From positions 1-34,114 of the forward strand of contig JAFRBX010000021.1 of NCBI GenBank assembly GCA_017404665.1: 34,114 nt of DNA. The letters are read 5' to 3'. The notes under the pieces are model-generated. The model was not told the DNA's origin. It did no database searches and saw nothing but the letters and a program-made list of their open reading frames with translations. A program made the translations under genes and the position numbers. Shown in pieces: positions 19,814 through 27,845 of the stretch. Numbering within the stretch: position 1 is the stretch's first letter; each line of letters opens with the position of its first letter. The DNA comes from Ruminococcus sp. GTDB lineage: Bacteria > Bacillota > Clostridia > Oscillospirales > Acutalibacteraceae.

Positions 19814-20267
19814 GTTCATTTCTCCCGATGATTTTGTCGCGGTGATGCATGAGAGCTTTGAGAGAGGTCAGGATTTGATATTCACTCCCTCCGGCAGCAG
19901 CATGCTCCCGATGCTCGACGGAAAAACAGATAAGGTGACATTTTCTCCCAAAGTGGATAAGCTGAAAAAATATGACGTCGCGTTTTATGTGCGCCGTAAA
20001 ACAAATCAGCTCGTATTGCACCGTGTGATCGGTTTTACGAAGAGCGGAGACTATATTTTTTGCGGCGACAACCAGTATTCTTATGAATACGATATATCGG
20101 ATGAAGATGTGTTGGCGCTGATGACCTCTTTTACGCATCAAGGAAAAACATATCGGACGGATGCTTTGTCCTATCGCGTTTACATCCGTTTGATGATGAT
20201 AAAAAAACACTTTCGCCGTTTCTCCGGAAAAGTGTATCATCGGATCACTGATCCGTTAAATCAATAA
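19806..20267 (+). CDS. S24/S26-type (SipW-like, Ser/His) peptidase
   Basis: A 153-aa product starting at TTG 19806, with GAGAGG at 19791-19796, overlapping the PqqD gene. Visible motifs are PSGSSMLPML with candidate nucleophile Ser32 (S-M-x-P), LVLHRVIGF with His72, and a CGDN box near residue 86. All three are typical of S26 signal peptidases. The general-base position is His, as in SipW/eukaryotic-type enzymes, rather than the Lys of classical type I enzymes. No clear N-terminal membrane anchor is present, so it may be cytosolic or depend on a partner. In this operon it is the best candidate for cleaving the short peptides, perhaps at the conserved TS. That role is inference. Confidence 0.85.
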   Translation: MSEFISPDDFVAVMHESFERGQDLIFTPSGSSMLPMLDGKTDKVTFSPKVDKLKKYDVAFYVRRKTNQLVLHRVIGFTKSGDYIFCGDNQYSYEYDISDEDVLALMTSFTHQGKTYRTDALSYRVYIRLMMIKKHFRRFSGKVYHRITDPLNQ

Positions 20268-20330
20268 ACTTCAAGGCAGCGCTGCGCGTGTTGCCGTTTT
20301 GTTCTACCACATGAATCACGGAGTATCATT

Positions 20331-21002
20331 ATGGCTTTGTACCGAATTTCTGACTTGAATGTTGAGATCAAAACACATTCACCTTCGCTTGCCGATAACA
20401 TCAAGCGTTATGAGGTGACCTATCAGGCTGACCCAAACGTCACTCTTGAGATGAGCGACGATCGGCTGCTCGAAATGATGGAGGAGTATGAGGGGATGAC
20501 CGCCGACGCGGTAGAATCCCTCTTCATGGCGACTCTCTATTCGTGGGCTATTTTCGATTTCAACGGCTTTCCCATCCGTGCGGTCGGTGTAGAGAACGAC
20601 GGCGAATGTACGTTATTTGCTGCGCCCGAAGACCCTACGGTGGATCTGATCACGGGGCTCCCGCAAAGCAAGGCGTTTGTCTACCGGTATCCCGGCATCC
20701 GTATGCAGGATGACGACTACTATGTATTCGATACCCCCTTCGGCGAATACGGTCATCTATCCGTAACCGGCAAAAAGCTGAAGCTCAAATCGATTGTTTT
20801 TGTCGATCGGCAGCGTTTTGATTCGCTAAGAGCGATCGAGGCAAAGGATTTTGTACCGCTGTTCATGCGCGCGGTATCGCAGAATGTCCGTCAGGAGCGC
20901 ACCAAGCATACGCTGTTCATCTTAGAGCGCGTGATGCACCGCGTGAAGTTTTTCGGCGTCGGCGATATCAATGATCTTGATTTCATTTTAGAGAGAGTTT
21001 AA
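20331..21002 (+). CDS. HPr-kinase-like protein lacking a canonical P-loop
   Basis: A 223-aa protein whose middle resembles HprK-like proteins of peptide clusters. It has a hydrophobic GFPIRAVGVENDGECTLFAAP strand-turn at the place of the usual pre-P-loop strand, then DDDYYVFDTPFGEYG and LKLKSIVFVDR, matching the DD-x-TPW-x-G and LKAIVFL features of that family. The expected GxSGxGKST is replaced by PEDPTVDLI (about residues 99-107), so ATP binding is doubtful. HprK-like enzymes phosphorylate some lasso peptides; this copy may be a pseudoenzyme acting as a scaffold or binding factor. It lies between the peptidase and ABC genes with a GGAG binding site. The family assignment rests on pattern similarity and needs structural confirmation. 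Confidence 0.62.
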   Translation: MALYRISDLNVEIKTHSPSLADNIKRYEVTYQADPNVTLEMSDDRLLEMMEEYEGMTADAVESLFMATLYSWAIFDFNGFPIRAVGVENDGECTLFAAPEDPTVDLITGLPQSKAFVYRYPGIRMQDDDYYVFDTPFGEYGHLSVTGKKLKLKSIVFVDRQRFDSLRAIEAKDFVPLFMRAVSQNVRQERTKHTLFILERVMHRVKFFGVGDINDLDFILERV

Positions 21003-21019
21003 TCATATCGGAGGGACTT

Positions 21020-22708
21020 GTGTCCAAACATCAAAAAGGAGCCTTGAGCTGGATCGTAAACAGCTCAAGGCCTCAGTTGATCAACATCATCATATTAGCG
21101 GTCGTTTACGGGGTCAACGCGTTTATCGGGGTGTACAACACCGTCTATGCGCGCGATCTGGTAGATGCTGCCGTCAGGGGCGTAAGCGGCGGTTCTTTCA
21201 GCGAAGTGATCCGCTATGGCTCGCTGTATCTGGGCGTAACGGTCGTGCAGATTGTTACGCTGATTTTGGCGCGCAACTACGGCTTCAAGGTCAGTGCGCG
21301 GCTTGATATGGCCATCAAGTCCAAGCTCTTCTACTCGATGATGACGAAGGAATATGCCGATATCTCAGCCTATCATTCGGGTGAACTGATGAACCGTCTG
21401 ACCAATGACGTCGGCGTGGTGACCTCGGCAATTGTTTCCATTATCCCGAGTTTAGTATTCTTTATTGTAAAGATCATCGGCATCTTTTATGTGCTGGTGC
21501 GGATCGATATGATTTTCGCGCTGGTTTTTGTGGTCGGCGGCGCTCTGGTGTTTGTCGTGTCTACGCTATTCAAGCCAATGACCAAACGTTTGCATAAGGA
21601 TGTACAGGCAAAGGAGGGCAAGGTCCGTTCGTTTATGCAGGAGGGCTTGGGCTCGCTGCTGATGATCAAGACCTTCGGCGCGCAGGAAAAGATGCAGGCT
21701 TCGGCGTATGAACTGCAGGAGGACTGCTACCGCGCCCAGCGCAAGCGCAATATCTTTTCGATCGTTACCGGCACCGGTATGACGGCGCTGTTTTCCTTTG
21801 CGTATGTATGGGGGCTCGGCTGGGGCGCTTATATGCTGTTTTACGGCGCGATCTCCTACGGCGTGCTCATGCAGATCACCTCGCTGATCGGTCAGATCCG
21901 AACGCCGATCCAGGGGATGGCGAACATTTTCCCGACTTATTTCAACGCGCTGGCGTCTGCGGAGAGAATTCTGGAAATCGAGAACATGCCTGCTGAGCAG
22001 GAGCTGCACAGCAACGTCGATACAGATGAATTGTACCGTGATATGGACGCGATTTGTTTTGACGATATCAGCTTCGCATTCGACCGCGATATTATTCTCG
22101 AAAACACTTCTTTGACGATCAAAAAAGGGGAGTTCGTGGCAATCGAGGGTATTTCCGGCATCGGCAAATCGACCTTGATGAAGCTGCTGCTCAGCGTGTA
22201 TCAGCCGAAGAAGGGCAGGATCTATCTGCGTACCCCGAAGGAGGAATATAACGTCGATAAAAGCCTGCGAAAGCTATTTGCGTATGTACCGCAAGGCAAT
22301 TTCCTGCTTTCCGGTACGCTGAGGGAGAACATCGCCTTTGTTGCACCCGACGCAACTCAGGACGATATCCTGAACGCGGCGCGGATCGCCTGTGCCGAGG
22401 AGTTCATCAAGGAGCTCCCGCAGGGGCTGGATACCGTGATCGCGGAGCATGGGGGAGGGCTGAGCGAAGGGCAGGTGCAGCGTGTCGCGATTGCGCGCGC
22501 GCTGTTGACCAAATCGCCGGTCATCCTGCTCGATGAAGCGACCTCCGCGCTGGATGAAGCAACAGAAAAACAGCTGCTTCATAACCTGCGTGAGCTTCAG
22601 GACAAGACCTGCGTCATCATTACGCACAAAAAAGCCGCCTTGGCGATATGCGACAAGACGGTAACGATAGCGGACAAGAAAATCATGATCAACGGTGATA
22701 TCGGATGA
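21020..22708 (+). CDS. ABC transporter, fused permease and ATPase (peptide exporter type)
   Basis: A 562-aa half-transporter starting at GTG 21020 with GGAGG at 21010-21014. Residues ~15-320 form a six-helix ABC exporter membrane domain, and ~345-560 the ATPase. The nucleotide-binding site is complete: Walker A GISGIGKST (377-385), Q-loop Gln425, signature LSEGQ (481-485), Walker B VILLDE (501-506) and H-loop His536. There is no N-terminal C39 peptidase domain, consistent with cleavage by a separate enzyme such as the S26-type protein two genes upstream. It would act as a homodimer in the cytoplasmic membrane. The substrate is inferred to be the short TS-motif peptides or their processed cores, but this is not shown by sequence alone. 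Confidence 0.93.
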   Translation: MSKHQKGALSWIVNSSRPQLINIIILAVVYGVNAFIGVYNTVYARDLVDAAVRGVSGGSFSEVIRYGSLYLGVTVVQIVTLILARNYGFKVSARLDMAIKSKLFYSMMTKEYADISAYHSGELMNRLTNDVGVVTSAIVSIIPSLVFFIVKIIGIFYVLVRIDMIFALVFVVGGALVFVVSTLFKPMTKRLHKDVQAKEGKVRSFMQEGLGSLLMIKTFGAQEKMQASAYELQEDCYRAQRKRNIFSIVTGTGMTALFSFAYVWGLGWGAYMLFYGAISYGVLMQITSLIGQIRTPIQGMANIFPTYFNALASAERILEIENMPAEQELHSNVDTDELYRDMDAICFDDISFAFDRDIILENTSLTIKKGEFVAIEGISGIGKSTLMKLLLSVYQPKKGRIYLRTPKEEYNVDKSLRKLFAYVPQGNFLLSGTLRENIAFVAPDATQDDILNAARIACAEEFIKELPQGLDTVIAEHGGGLSEGQVQRVAIARALLTKSPVILLDEATSALDEATEKQLLHNLRELQDKTCVIITHKKAALAICDKTVTIADKKIMINGDIG

Positions 22709-23514
22709 TGAGCTTGAATTATCCGATTTTGATGGTTCACGGTATGGGATACCGTGACGGCAAATGCATCGGCTATTGGGGCAGGATCCCAAAGGCGCTG
22801 GAGAATGAAGGCTGTCGGGTATTTTTCGGGAATCAGGACAGCAACGGTACGATCGAGAGCAACGGAGCGTTTTTGGCCGATCGGATTCGTGAGATCCTTC
22901 GGCAAAGCGACGCTGAGAAGCTGAACGTTATCGCCCATTCCAAAGGCGGCTTGGATATGCGCTATGCGATTTCCTCGCTGGGAATGGACAAATATATCGC
23001 TTCGCTGTCGACGATCAGCACGCCGCACAACGGCTCGTACACGATGGATAAGATCATGAAGCTGCCACGATTTGCTGTCAGATTTATAGCCGCCTGCTCC
23101 AATCTGAATCTGCGGATATTCGGGGATAAGCATCCCGACGCTTACCGTGTGTTTGAGTCCTTTACCACCGGTCACGCGGAACGCTTTAATCAGCAGAATC
23201 CCGATTCACCGGACGTTTACTATCAAAGCTACGCGTTTACCTTCTCTACGCCATTCAGCGATATGATCGAGTGGTTTCCTCATTTTGTGGTGAAATGCAT
23301 TGAGGGAGAGAACGACGGATTGCTGACGCCGCGAGCGGTCGCGTGGGGCAACTTCAGAGGCGTATATACCGGTGCGACTCACCGCGGAATCTCGCATGTG
23401 GATGAGATCGATCTGCGGCGCAGGGCATTGACCAAAAAGCGCGGAGACGGTATCTCCGATATCGTCGATTTTTATCTCGAATTGGTTCGGGAATTACAAG
23501 AAAAAGGTTTTTAA
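22705..23514 (+). CDS. alpha/beta-hydrolase, lipase-like
   Basis: A 269-aa protein overlapping the ABC gene by 4 nt (ATGA), which indicates translational coupling. Lipase family marks are the oxyanion segment MVHGMGY (10-16), the nucleophile elbow AHSKGG with Ser79, the acid region GENDGLLTP with Asp204, and His231 in GISHVDEID. STISTPHNG (102-110) is typical of bacterial triacylglycerol lipases and related esterases. There is no signal peptide, so it is intracellular or exported by other means. It is the last gene of the operon before a strong hairpin. Its part in peptide maturation is unclear; it could hydrolyse an ester or act on a lipid. Confidence 0.85.
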   Translation: MMSLNYPILMVHGMGYRDGKCIGYWGRIPKALENEGCRVFFGNQDSNGTIESNGAFLADRIREILRQSDAEKLNVIAHSKGGLDMRYAISSLGMDKYIASLSTISTPHNGSYTMDKIMKLPRFAVRFIAACSNLNLRIFGDKHPDAYRVFESFTTGHAERFNQQNPDSPDVYYQSYAFTFSTPFSDMIEWFPHFVVKCIEGENDGLLTPRAVAWGNFRGVYTGATHRGISHVDEIDLRRRALTKKRGDGISDIVDFYLELVRELQEKGF

Positions 23515-23525
23515 ATATAAAGCTA

Positions 23526-23553
23526 CAGCCGATTCGTGACTGCGAATCGGCTG
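23526..23553. terminator. bidirectional terminator between convergent genes
   Basis: CAGCCGATTCG (23526-23536) pairs with CGAATCGGCTG (23543-23553) over a 6-nt loop. It lies between the end of the lipase-like gene (+) and the end of rex (-) and can serve both. Confidence 0.85.
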
Positions 23554-23558
23554 AATGA

Positions 23559-24200
23559 TTATGTGTCTGTATTCTTTTCATTGATGCGGTAGCACAGCGT
23601 CATCAGGCTGTCGCTGAGGTGAACATTTTCCACTATGACGTCGTCGTAGACTTTTGCAATGTCATAGTGACTGAAGTTCCAGTAGCTGCGGATACCGCAG
23701 GAGTAGAGCTTATCAATCATCTTACTGACCGCGTCTTTCGGCATCGCGAGTACTGCGGTATCGACGTCGTTCTTCTTGACATAGTCCTCGATCGCGTCAT
23801 CCGTCATCACCCTGACGCCACGCAGCATAGTGCCGATGAGCCGTTCGTCCTTTTCGAAGATCGCGGTCAGATGAAAGCCGAGCTGTTCAAAATTCAGATG
23901 CGTCGCGATCGCTCTGCCGAGGTTGCCCGCGCCGATCAGAATCATGTTATGCGTCCGATCGAGCCCGAGGATCCTGCCGATCTCTTCTCTGAGCCCCGCG
24001 ACAGCATAGCCGTAGCCCTGCTGACCGAAGCCGCCGAAGCAGTTCAGATCCTGCCGGATCTGTGACGCCGTAGAGTTCATGACAGCGGCAAGCTTGTTGG
24101 AGGATATCTTTTCCACGCCTTGTGATTCCAGTTCTGAAAGGTATCGGTAGTAGCGGGGAAGTCTTCTGATGACTTGTATGGAAACGCCTTCTTTTGGCAT
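23559..24200 (-). CDS. rex: redox-sensing transcriptional repressor Rex
   Basis: A 213-aa protein of normal Rex length. Residues 1-80 form the winged helix with the family block TASQIRQDLNCFGGFGQQGYGY (44-65). A Rossmann domain follows with the GAGNLG dinucleotide motif (90-95) and acidic IFEKD after the second strand, which selects NAD(H). The C-terminal swap helix contains NVHLSDSL. Rex senses the NADH/NAD+ ratio and usually represses fermentative and respiratory genes when NADH is low. It is 13 nt downstream of icd with an AGGAG binding site, so it belongs to the acn-icd-rex unit. That links redox sensing to 2-oxoglutarate supply. Confidence 0.96.
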   Translation of the reverse strand: MPKEGVSIQVIRRLPRYYRYLSELESQGVEKISSNKLAAVMNSTASQIRQDLNCFGGFGQQGYGYAVAGLREEIGRILGLDRTHNMILIGAGNLGRAIATHLNFEQLGFHLTAIFEKDERLIGTMLRGVRVMTDDAIEDYVKKNDVDTAVLAMPKDAVSKMIDKLYSCGIRSYWNFSHYDIAKVYDDVIVENVHLSDSLMTLCYRINEKNTDT

Positions 24201-24213
24201 ATGAGATTACTCC

Positions 24214-25425
24214 TTACGCAATTTCAGTAAGCTTATCGTGGATAGCGTCGAGGAACGCCTCGGTGTTGACCTTCTGCTTGTTTTCGAGCGTGCTCAGCAG
24301 GTAAAGGTCGCCTGTCATGATACCGCTCTCGATGGTGTCGATGGTCGCTTTTTCAAGCTTGTCGGCAAAGCTGACCAGCTCCGGGATTTCGTCGAGCTCG
24401 CCGCGCTTTCTCAAAGCTCCCGACCACGCGAAAATGGTCGCAACCGAGTTGGTGGAGGTCTCCTCGCCCTTCAGATGCTTGTAGTAATGGCGCTGTACGG
24501 TGCCGTGCGCCGCTTCGTATTCATAGACGCCCGTGGGGGAGACCAGCACGCTGGTCATCATCGCGAGAGAGCCGAACGCGGTGGCGATCATATCGCTCAT
24601 AACGTCGCCGTCATAGTTCTTGCACGCCCAGATGTAGCCGCCGCTGCTGCGGATGACGCGCGCGACAGCGTCGTCGATCAGGGTGTAGAAGTAAGTAATA
24701 CCTGCGGCTTCAAATTTTTCTTTGTATTCTTCATCAAAAATCTTCTGGAAGATATCCTTGAAGGTGTGGTCGTATTTCTTAGAGATCGTGTCCTTGGTCG
24801 CGAACCAGATATCCAGCTTCTGGTCGAGCGCGTAGTTGAAGCAGGCTCTCGCGAAGGAGCTGATGGAGCTGTCAAGGTTGTGGATGCCCTGGATGATGCC
24901 GTCGCTCTTTTCAAAGTCGAAGATCAGCTGACGGGTCTCTTCGCCGTTTTCGTCGGTGACGCAAAGCTCCGCCCTGGAGCCCTTTTTCACGACCATTTCA
25001 GTGTTTTTGTATACGTCGCCGTAGGCGTGACGGGCGATGCAGATGGGCTTTGTCCATGTGGGGATATAGGGGGTGATGCCTTTGACGAGGATCGGCTGAC
25101 GGAATACCGTGCCGTCTAAGATCGCACGGATCGTGCCGTTGGGGCTTTTCCACATTTCTTTGAGGTTGTACTCGTCCATGCGTGCGGCGTTCGGGGTGAT
25201 GGTCGCGCATTTGACCGCTACGCCGTACTTTTTAGTCGCTTCAGCGGAATCAACGGTGATCTGGTCGTTGGTTTCGTTGCGCTTTTCGAGACCGAGATCA
25301 TAGTATTCGCTCTTGAGATCGACAAAGGGGAGAATGAGTTTATCTTTCAGCATTTGCCAGATCACTCTGGTCATTTCGTCGCCGTCCATTTCGACGAGCG
25401 GCGTTTTCATTTGTATTTTAGCCAT
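24214..25425 (-). CDS. icd: NADP-dependent isocitrate dehydrogenase
   Basis: A 403-aa enzyme of the homodimeric (eukaryote-like, type II) class. It converts isocitrate to 2-oxoglutarate and CO2 with reduction of NADP. The substrate loop SPNGTIR is at 94-100, conserved Arg residues lie in the DGTVFRQPI region and [10 protein letters not shown], and metal-binding Asp residues sit in NYDGDVMSD near residue 270. [12 protein letters not shown] is typical of NADP-specific members. It sits between acn and rex on the same strand and provides 2-oxoglutarate for glutamate synthesis plus NADPH. The acn-icd spacer carries a dispersed repeat. Confidence 0.96.
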   Translation of the reverse strand: MAKIQMKTPLVEMDGDEMTRVIWQMLKDKLILPFVDLKSEYYDLGLEKRNETNDQITVDSAEATKKYGVAVKCATITPNAARMDEYNLKEMWKSPNGTIRAILDGTVFRQPILVKGITPYIPTWTKPICIARHAYGDVYKNTEMVVKKGSRAELCVTDENGEETRQLIFDFEKSDGIIQGIHNLDSSISSFARACFNYALDQKLDIWFATKDTISKKYDHTFKDIFQKIFDEEYKEKFEAAGITYFYTLIDDAVARVIRSSGGYIWACKNYDGDVMSDMIATAFGSLAMMTSVLVSPTGVYEYEAAHGTVQRHYYKHLKGEETSTNSVATIFAWSGALRKRGELDEIPELVSFADKLEKATIDTIESGIMTGDLYLLSTLENKQKVNTEAFLDAIHDKLTEIA

Positions 25426-25450
25426 TGTTACCTCCGGTTATAGTATAAAT

Positions 25451-25573
25451 CGTCATTGCGAGGGAGCGAACACGCGTGTTCAGCGACCGTGGCAATCTCC
25501 CTGTCGGAAAAGTCGTTTTATGTAATAGAAAGGAACTGTAATCCTTTGCGGGATTGCCACGCCCTAATGACAG
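25451..25573. repeat. dispersed palindromic repeat in the acn-icd spacer
   Basis: The segment starts with CGTCATTGCGAGGGAGCG and includes the 14-bp palindrome GAACACGCGTGTTC (25468-25481). GTGGCAATC near 25489 pairs with GATTGCCAC near 25552-25561, and ATGACAG closes it opposite the initial CGTCAT. The outer inverted repeat enclosing about 120 bp resembles a small non-autonomous palindromic element. It lies within the acn-icd-rex transcript and would be transcribed as a hairpin. Confidence 0.75.
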
Positions 25574-25580
25574 TCATTTT

Positions 25581-27509
25581 TTATTTTGACATCGTGTAAT
25601 TGAGCAGACCGCCCGCGAGGATGATATCCTTCTGACGCTCGGTCAAGGCACAGTTAGTCTTGATCTCAACATTCTTGCTCTTGTTGATGACGGTGATGCC
25701 GTCTCCTGCAGCGATCTGACCGCGGATATCCTCAATAAAGAGGTTATCGCCAAGGTCGATATTGTTATAGTCGTTCTCGTCAGCGAATTCCAGCGGGATG
25801 ATGCCGGCGTTGATCAGATTCGCTCTGTGGATGCGGGCGAAGCTCTTGACCAGTACCGCCTTGACGCCCAGATACAGCGGCGCCAGCGCGGCGTGCTCGC
25901 GTGAACTGCCCTGACCGTAGTTGGAGCCGCCGACGATAATCGAAGAACCAAGCTCTTTCGCTCTCTTCGGGAACTCGGTATCGCAAACGGTGAAGCAGTA
26001 TTCGGAGATCGCGGGGATATTGGAGCGCAGGGGCAGGATCTTCGCGCCCGCGGGCATGATGTGGTCGGTGGTGATGTTGTCCTCGACCTTTAAGGAGCAG
26101 GAAGCGCTGATATCCTCAGCTAAAGCGGTCGTTTTCGGGAATTCCTTGATGTTCGGACCGCGCAGGACCTCGATCTTGTCCATTTCGTCGACAGACGCGG
26201 GCTCGATGACCATGTTGTCGTTGATCAGGAAGTGCTCGGGCAGCTCGACCTTGTAGCCGTCTGCGTACTTTCTCGGGTCAGTCATTACGCCTGTCAGAGC
26301 GGAAACTGCCGCTACCTCGGGAGATACCAGATAGATCTCAGCGTCCTTTGTTCCGCTTCTGCCTAAGAAGTTGCGGTTGAAGGTGCGCAGGGAAACGCCC
26401 TTGCTGTTCGGGGACTGCCCCATGCCGATGCAGGGACCGCAGGCACTCTCTAGAATTCTCGCGCCCGCGTCGATCAGATCACTCAGCGCGCCGTTCTGCG
26501 CCAGCATATTGAGTACCTGCTTGGAGCCGGGAGCGATCGCCAGCGATACGCCGTCGGCGACCGTCTTGCCCTTTAAAATGTGCGCGACCTTCATCAGATC
26601 GGCGTAGCTCGAGTTGGTGCACGAGCCGATGCATACCTGATTGACAACCATGCCTTCTAATTCTGCTACGGTTTTAACCGCATCGGGGGAGTGAGGGCAG
26701 GCTGCCAAGGGGGTCAGCGCGGAGAGGTCGATGACGATGTGCTCGTCATATTCGGCGTCGTCGTCAGCCTTCAGCTCGGTATAAGCGTCCGCTCTGTCCT
26801 GCGCCTGCAGGAACGCGAGGGTGTTTTCGTCGGACGGGAAGATGGAGGTGGTGGCGCCCAGCTCTGCGCCCATGTTGGTGATGGTTGCTCTCTGCGGGAC
26901 ACTGAGTGTTTTGATGCCTTCACCGGTATATTCAATGATTTTACCCACGCCGCCCTTGACAGACATAATGCGCAGCACCTCAAGAATGATATCCTTCGCG
27001 GAGACATTCTCCTGCAGCTCTCCCTTGAGCTCGACGTTGACGATCTTCGGCATGGTGATGTAATACTCGCCGCCGCCCATCGCGACCGCTACGTCCAAGC
27101 CGCCCGCGCCGATCGCGAGCATGCCGATGCCGCCGCCTGTGGGAGTGTGGGAGTCGGAGCCGATCAGAGTCTTGCCCGGAATGCCGAAGCGCTCCAGGTG
27201 CACCTGATGACAGATGCCGTTGCCGGGACGGGAGAAGTAAATGCCGTGTTTTTTGCAGACGGTCTGGATGAAGCGGTGATCGTCCGCATTCTCAAAGCCG
27301 GTCTGGAGGGTGTTGTGATCGATGTAAGCGACAGAGCGCTCGGTGCGTACACGGTCGATGCCCATCGCCTCAAATTCCAGATATGCCATTGTGCCAGTGG
27401 CGTCTTGTGTCAAAGTCTGGTCGATGCGGATACCGATATCGGTTCCCTTTTCCATCTCACCGGTAACAAGGTGAGCCTTAATGATCTTTTCTGCTAACGT
27501 TAATCCCAT
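25581..27509 (-). CDS. acn: aconitate hydratase
   Basis: A 642-aa aconitase of the shorter class found in many Clostridia. It interconverts citrate and isocitrate via cis-aconitate. The [4Fe-4S] ligands are Cys297 (in CIGSCTNSS) and Cys357/Cys360 (CGPCIG). Substrate-site motifs SDSHTPTGGG (118-127) and GQGSSREHA (532-540) are intact, with the swivel domain C-terminal. AGGAGG lies just before the ATG. It is the first gene of the minus-strand acn-icd-rex unit, with a predicted promoter about 165 nt upstream. Confidence 0.96.
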   Translation of the reverse strand: MGLTLAEKIIKAHLVTGEMEKGTDIGIRIDQTLTQDATGTMAYLEFEAMGIDRVRTERSVAYIDHNTLQTGFENADDHRFIQTVCKKHGIYFSRPGNGICHQVHLERFGIPGKTLIGSDSHTPTGGGIGMLAIGAGGLDVAVAMGGGEYYITMPKIVNVELKGELQENVSAKDIILEVLRIMSVKGGVGKIIEYTGEGIKTLSVPQRATITNMGAELGATTSIFPSDENTLAFLQAQDRADAYTELKADDDAEYDEHIVIDLSALTPLAACPHSPDAVKTVAELEGMVVNQVCIGSCTNSSYADLMKVAHILKGKTVADGVSLAIAPGSKQVLNMLAQNGALSDLIDAGARILESACGPCIGMGQSPNSKGVSLRTFNRNFLGRSGTKDAEIYLVSPEVAAVSALTGVMTDPRKYADGYKVELPEHFLINDNMVIEPASVDEMDKIEVLRGPNIKEFPKTTALAEDISASCSLKVEDNITTDHIMPAGAKILPLRSNIPAISEYCFTVCDTEFPKRAKELGSSIIVGGSNYGQGSSREHAALAPLYLGVKAVLVKSFARIHRANLINAGIIPLEFADENDYNNIDLGDNLFIEDIRGQIAAGDGITVINKSKNVEIKTNCALTERQKDIILAGGLLNYTMSK

Positions 27510-27551
27510 AATGTACCTCCTGTAGAGTTGATGTATCTATGTGGTAAGGCA

Positions 27552-27586
27552 GGCTGAGGGTAGCGACCGTCAGTCAGCCGTTTTTT
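27552..27586 (+). terminator. terminator-like hairpin in the acn leader
   Basis: GGCTGA (27552-27557) pairs with TCAGCC (27574-27579), with an inner GGT/ACC pairing, and is followed by GTTTTTT in the + direction. No + strand gene lies upstream. On the minus strand it forms a hairpin in the acn 5' leader. Confidence 0.5.
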
Positions 27587-27587
27587 A

Positions 27588-27619
27588 GTGACAAGTGACC
27601 GGTGACGAGTGACCAGTGG
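27588..27619. repeat. 7-bp repeat array in the acn leader
   Basis: Four and a half heptamers (GTGACAA, GTGACCG, GTGACGA, GTGACCA, GTGG) are the reverse-strand equivalent of the CACTGGT heptamers at 370-439. Confidence 0.8.
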
Positions 27620-27672
27620 AAAGTCCGCTCGCACCGCAGAGAATTATTGTCAATCTTTTCACATATACAATT

Positions 27673-27701
27673 ATTATACTACGTTTCGGCGACAAAGTAA
27701 A
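27673..27701 (-). promoter_or_regulatory. predicted promoter of acn-icd-rex
   Basis: On the minus strand TTTACT (27701-27696), a 17-nt spacer, then TATAAT (27678-27673). It leaves a leader of about 155 nt to the acn start. I see no clear TTGTGAA-N4-TTCACAA Rex operator beside it. Confidence 0.65.
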
Positions 27702-27720
27702 GGGCGCGTGCGCCTTTTTT
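27699..27720 (+). terminator. GC-rich hairpin with T6 on the + strand
   Basis: AAGGGCG pairs with CGCCTTT over a CGTG loop and a T6 run follows (27715-27720). It overlaps the acn -35 and has no + strand gene upstream, so it may stop transcription running antisense from acn. Confidence 0.5.
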
Positions 27721-27803
27721 CTCATATGATGACGCTGATCTTCCTGTAACACCAAACTGCTTAAGTAAAGCACATAATATTCGACGATGTGATATCTTTT
27801 TCG

Positions 27804-27845
27804 GTGAATTTTCACATAGCAATTACCGCAGGATAATGATATAAT
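27804..27845 (+). promoter_or_regulatory. extended -10 promoter of typA with upstream dyad
   Basis: TGATATAAT (27837-27845) is an extended -10; no good -35 is present. A GTGAATTTTCAC dyad (27804-27815) sits just upstream of the -35 position and could be an operator. The leader to the typA start is about 70 nt and contains a CGCTTG/CAAGCG hairpin. The rest of 27510-27919 holds the acn promoter, two hairpins and a heptamer array described separately. Confidence 0.6.

Noticed and set aside
19218-23514. Reading the peptide 3 plus PqqD/HprK/ABC region as a standard lasso peptide cluster
   Set aside because: No asparagine-synthetase-like cyclase or transglutaminase-type leader protease is present, and the peptide tails lack a typical lasso core.
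24238-27497. Long open frames on the strand opposite icd and acn (268-293 codons)
   Set aside because: They are antisense shadows of well-conserved enzymes, lack binding sites and show no recognisable protein family.
27600-27720. Rex operator at the acn promoter
   Set aside because: No TTGTGAA-N4-TTCACAA or similar 18-bp palindrome is visible; only scattered half-site-like strings.
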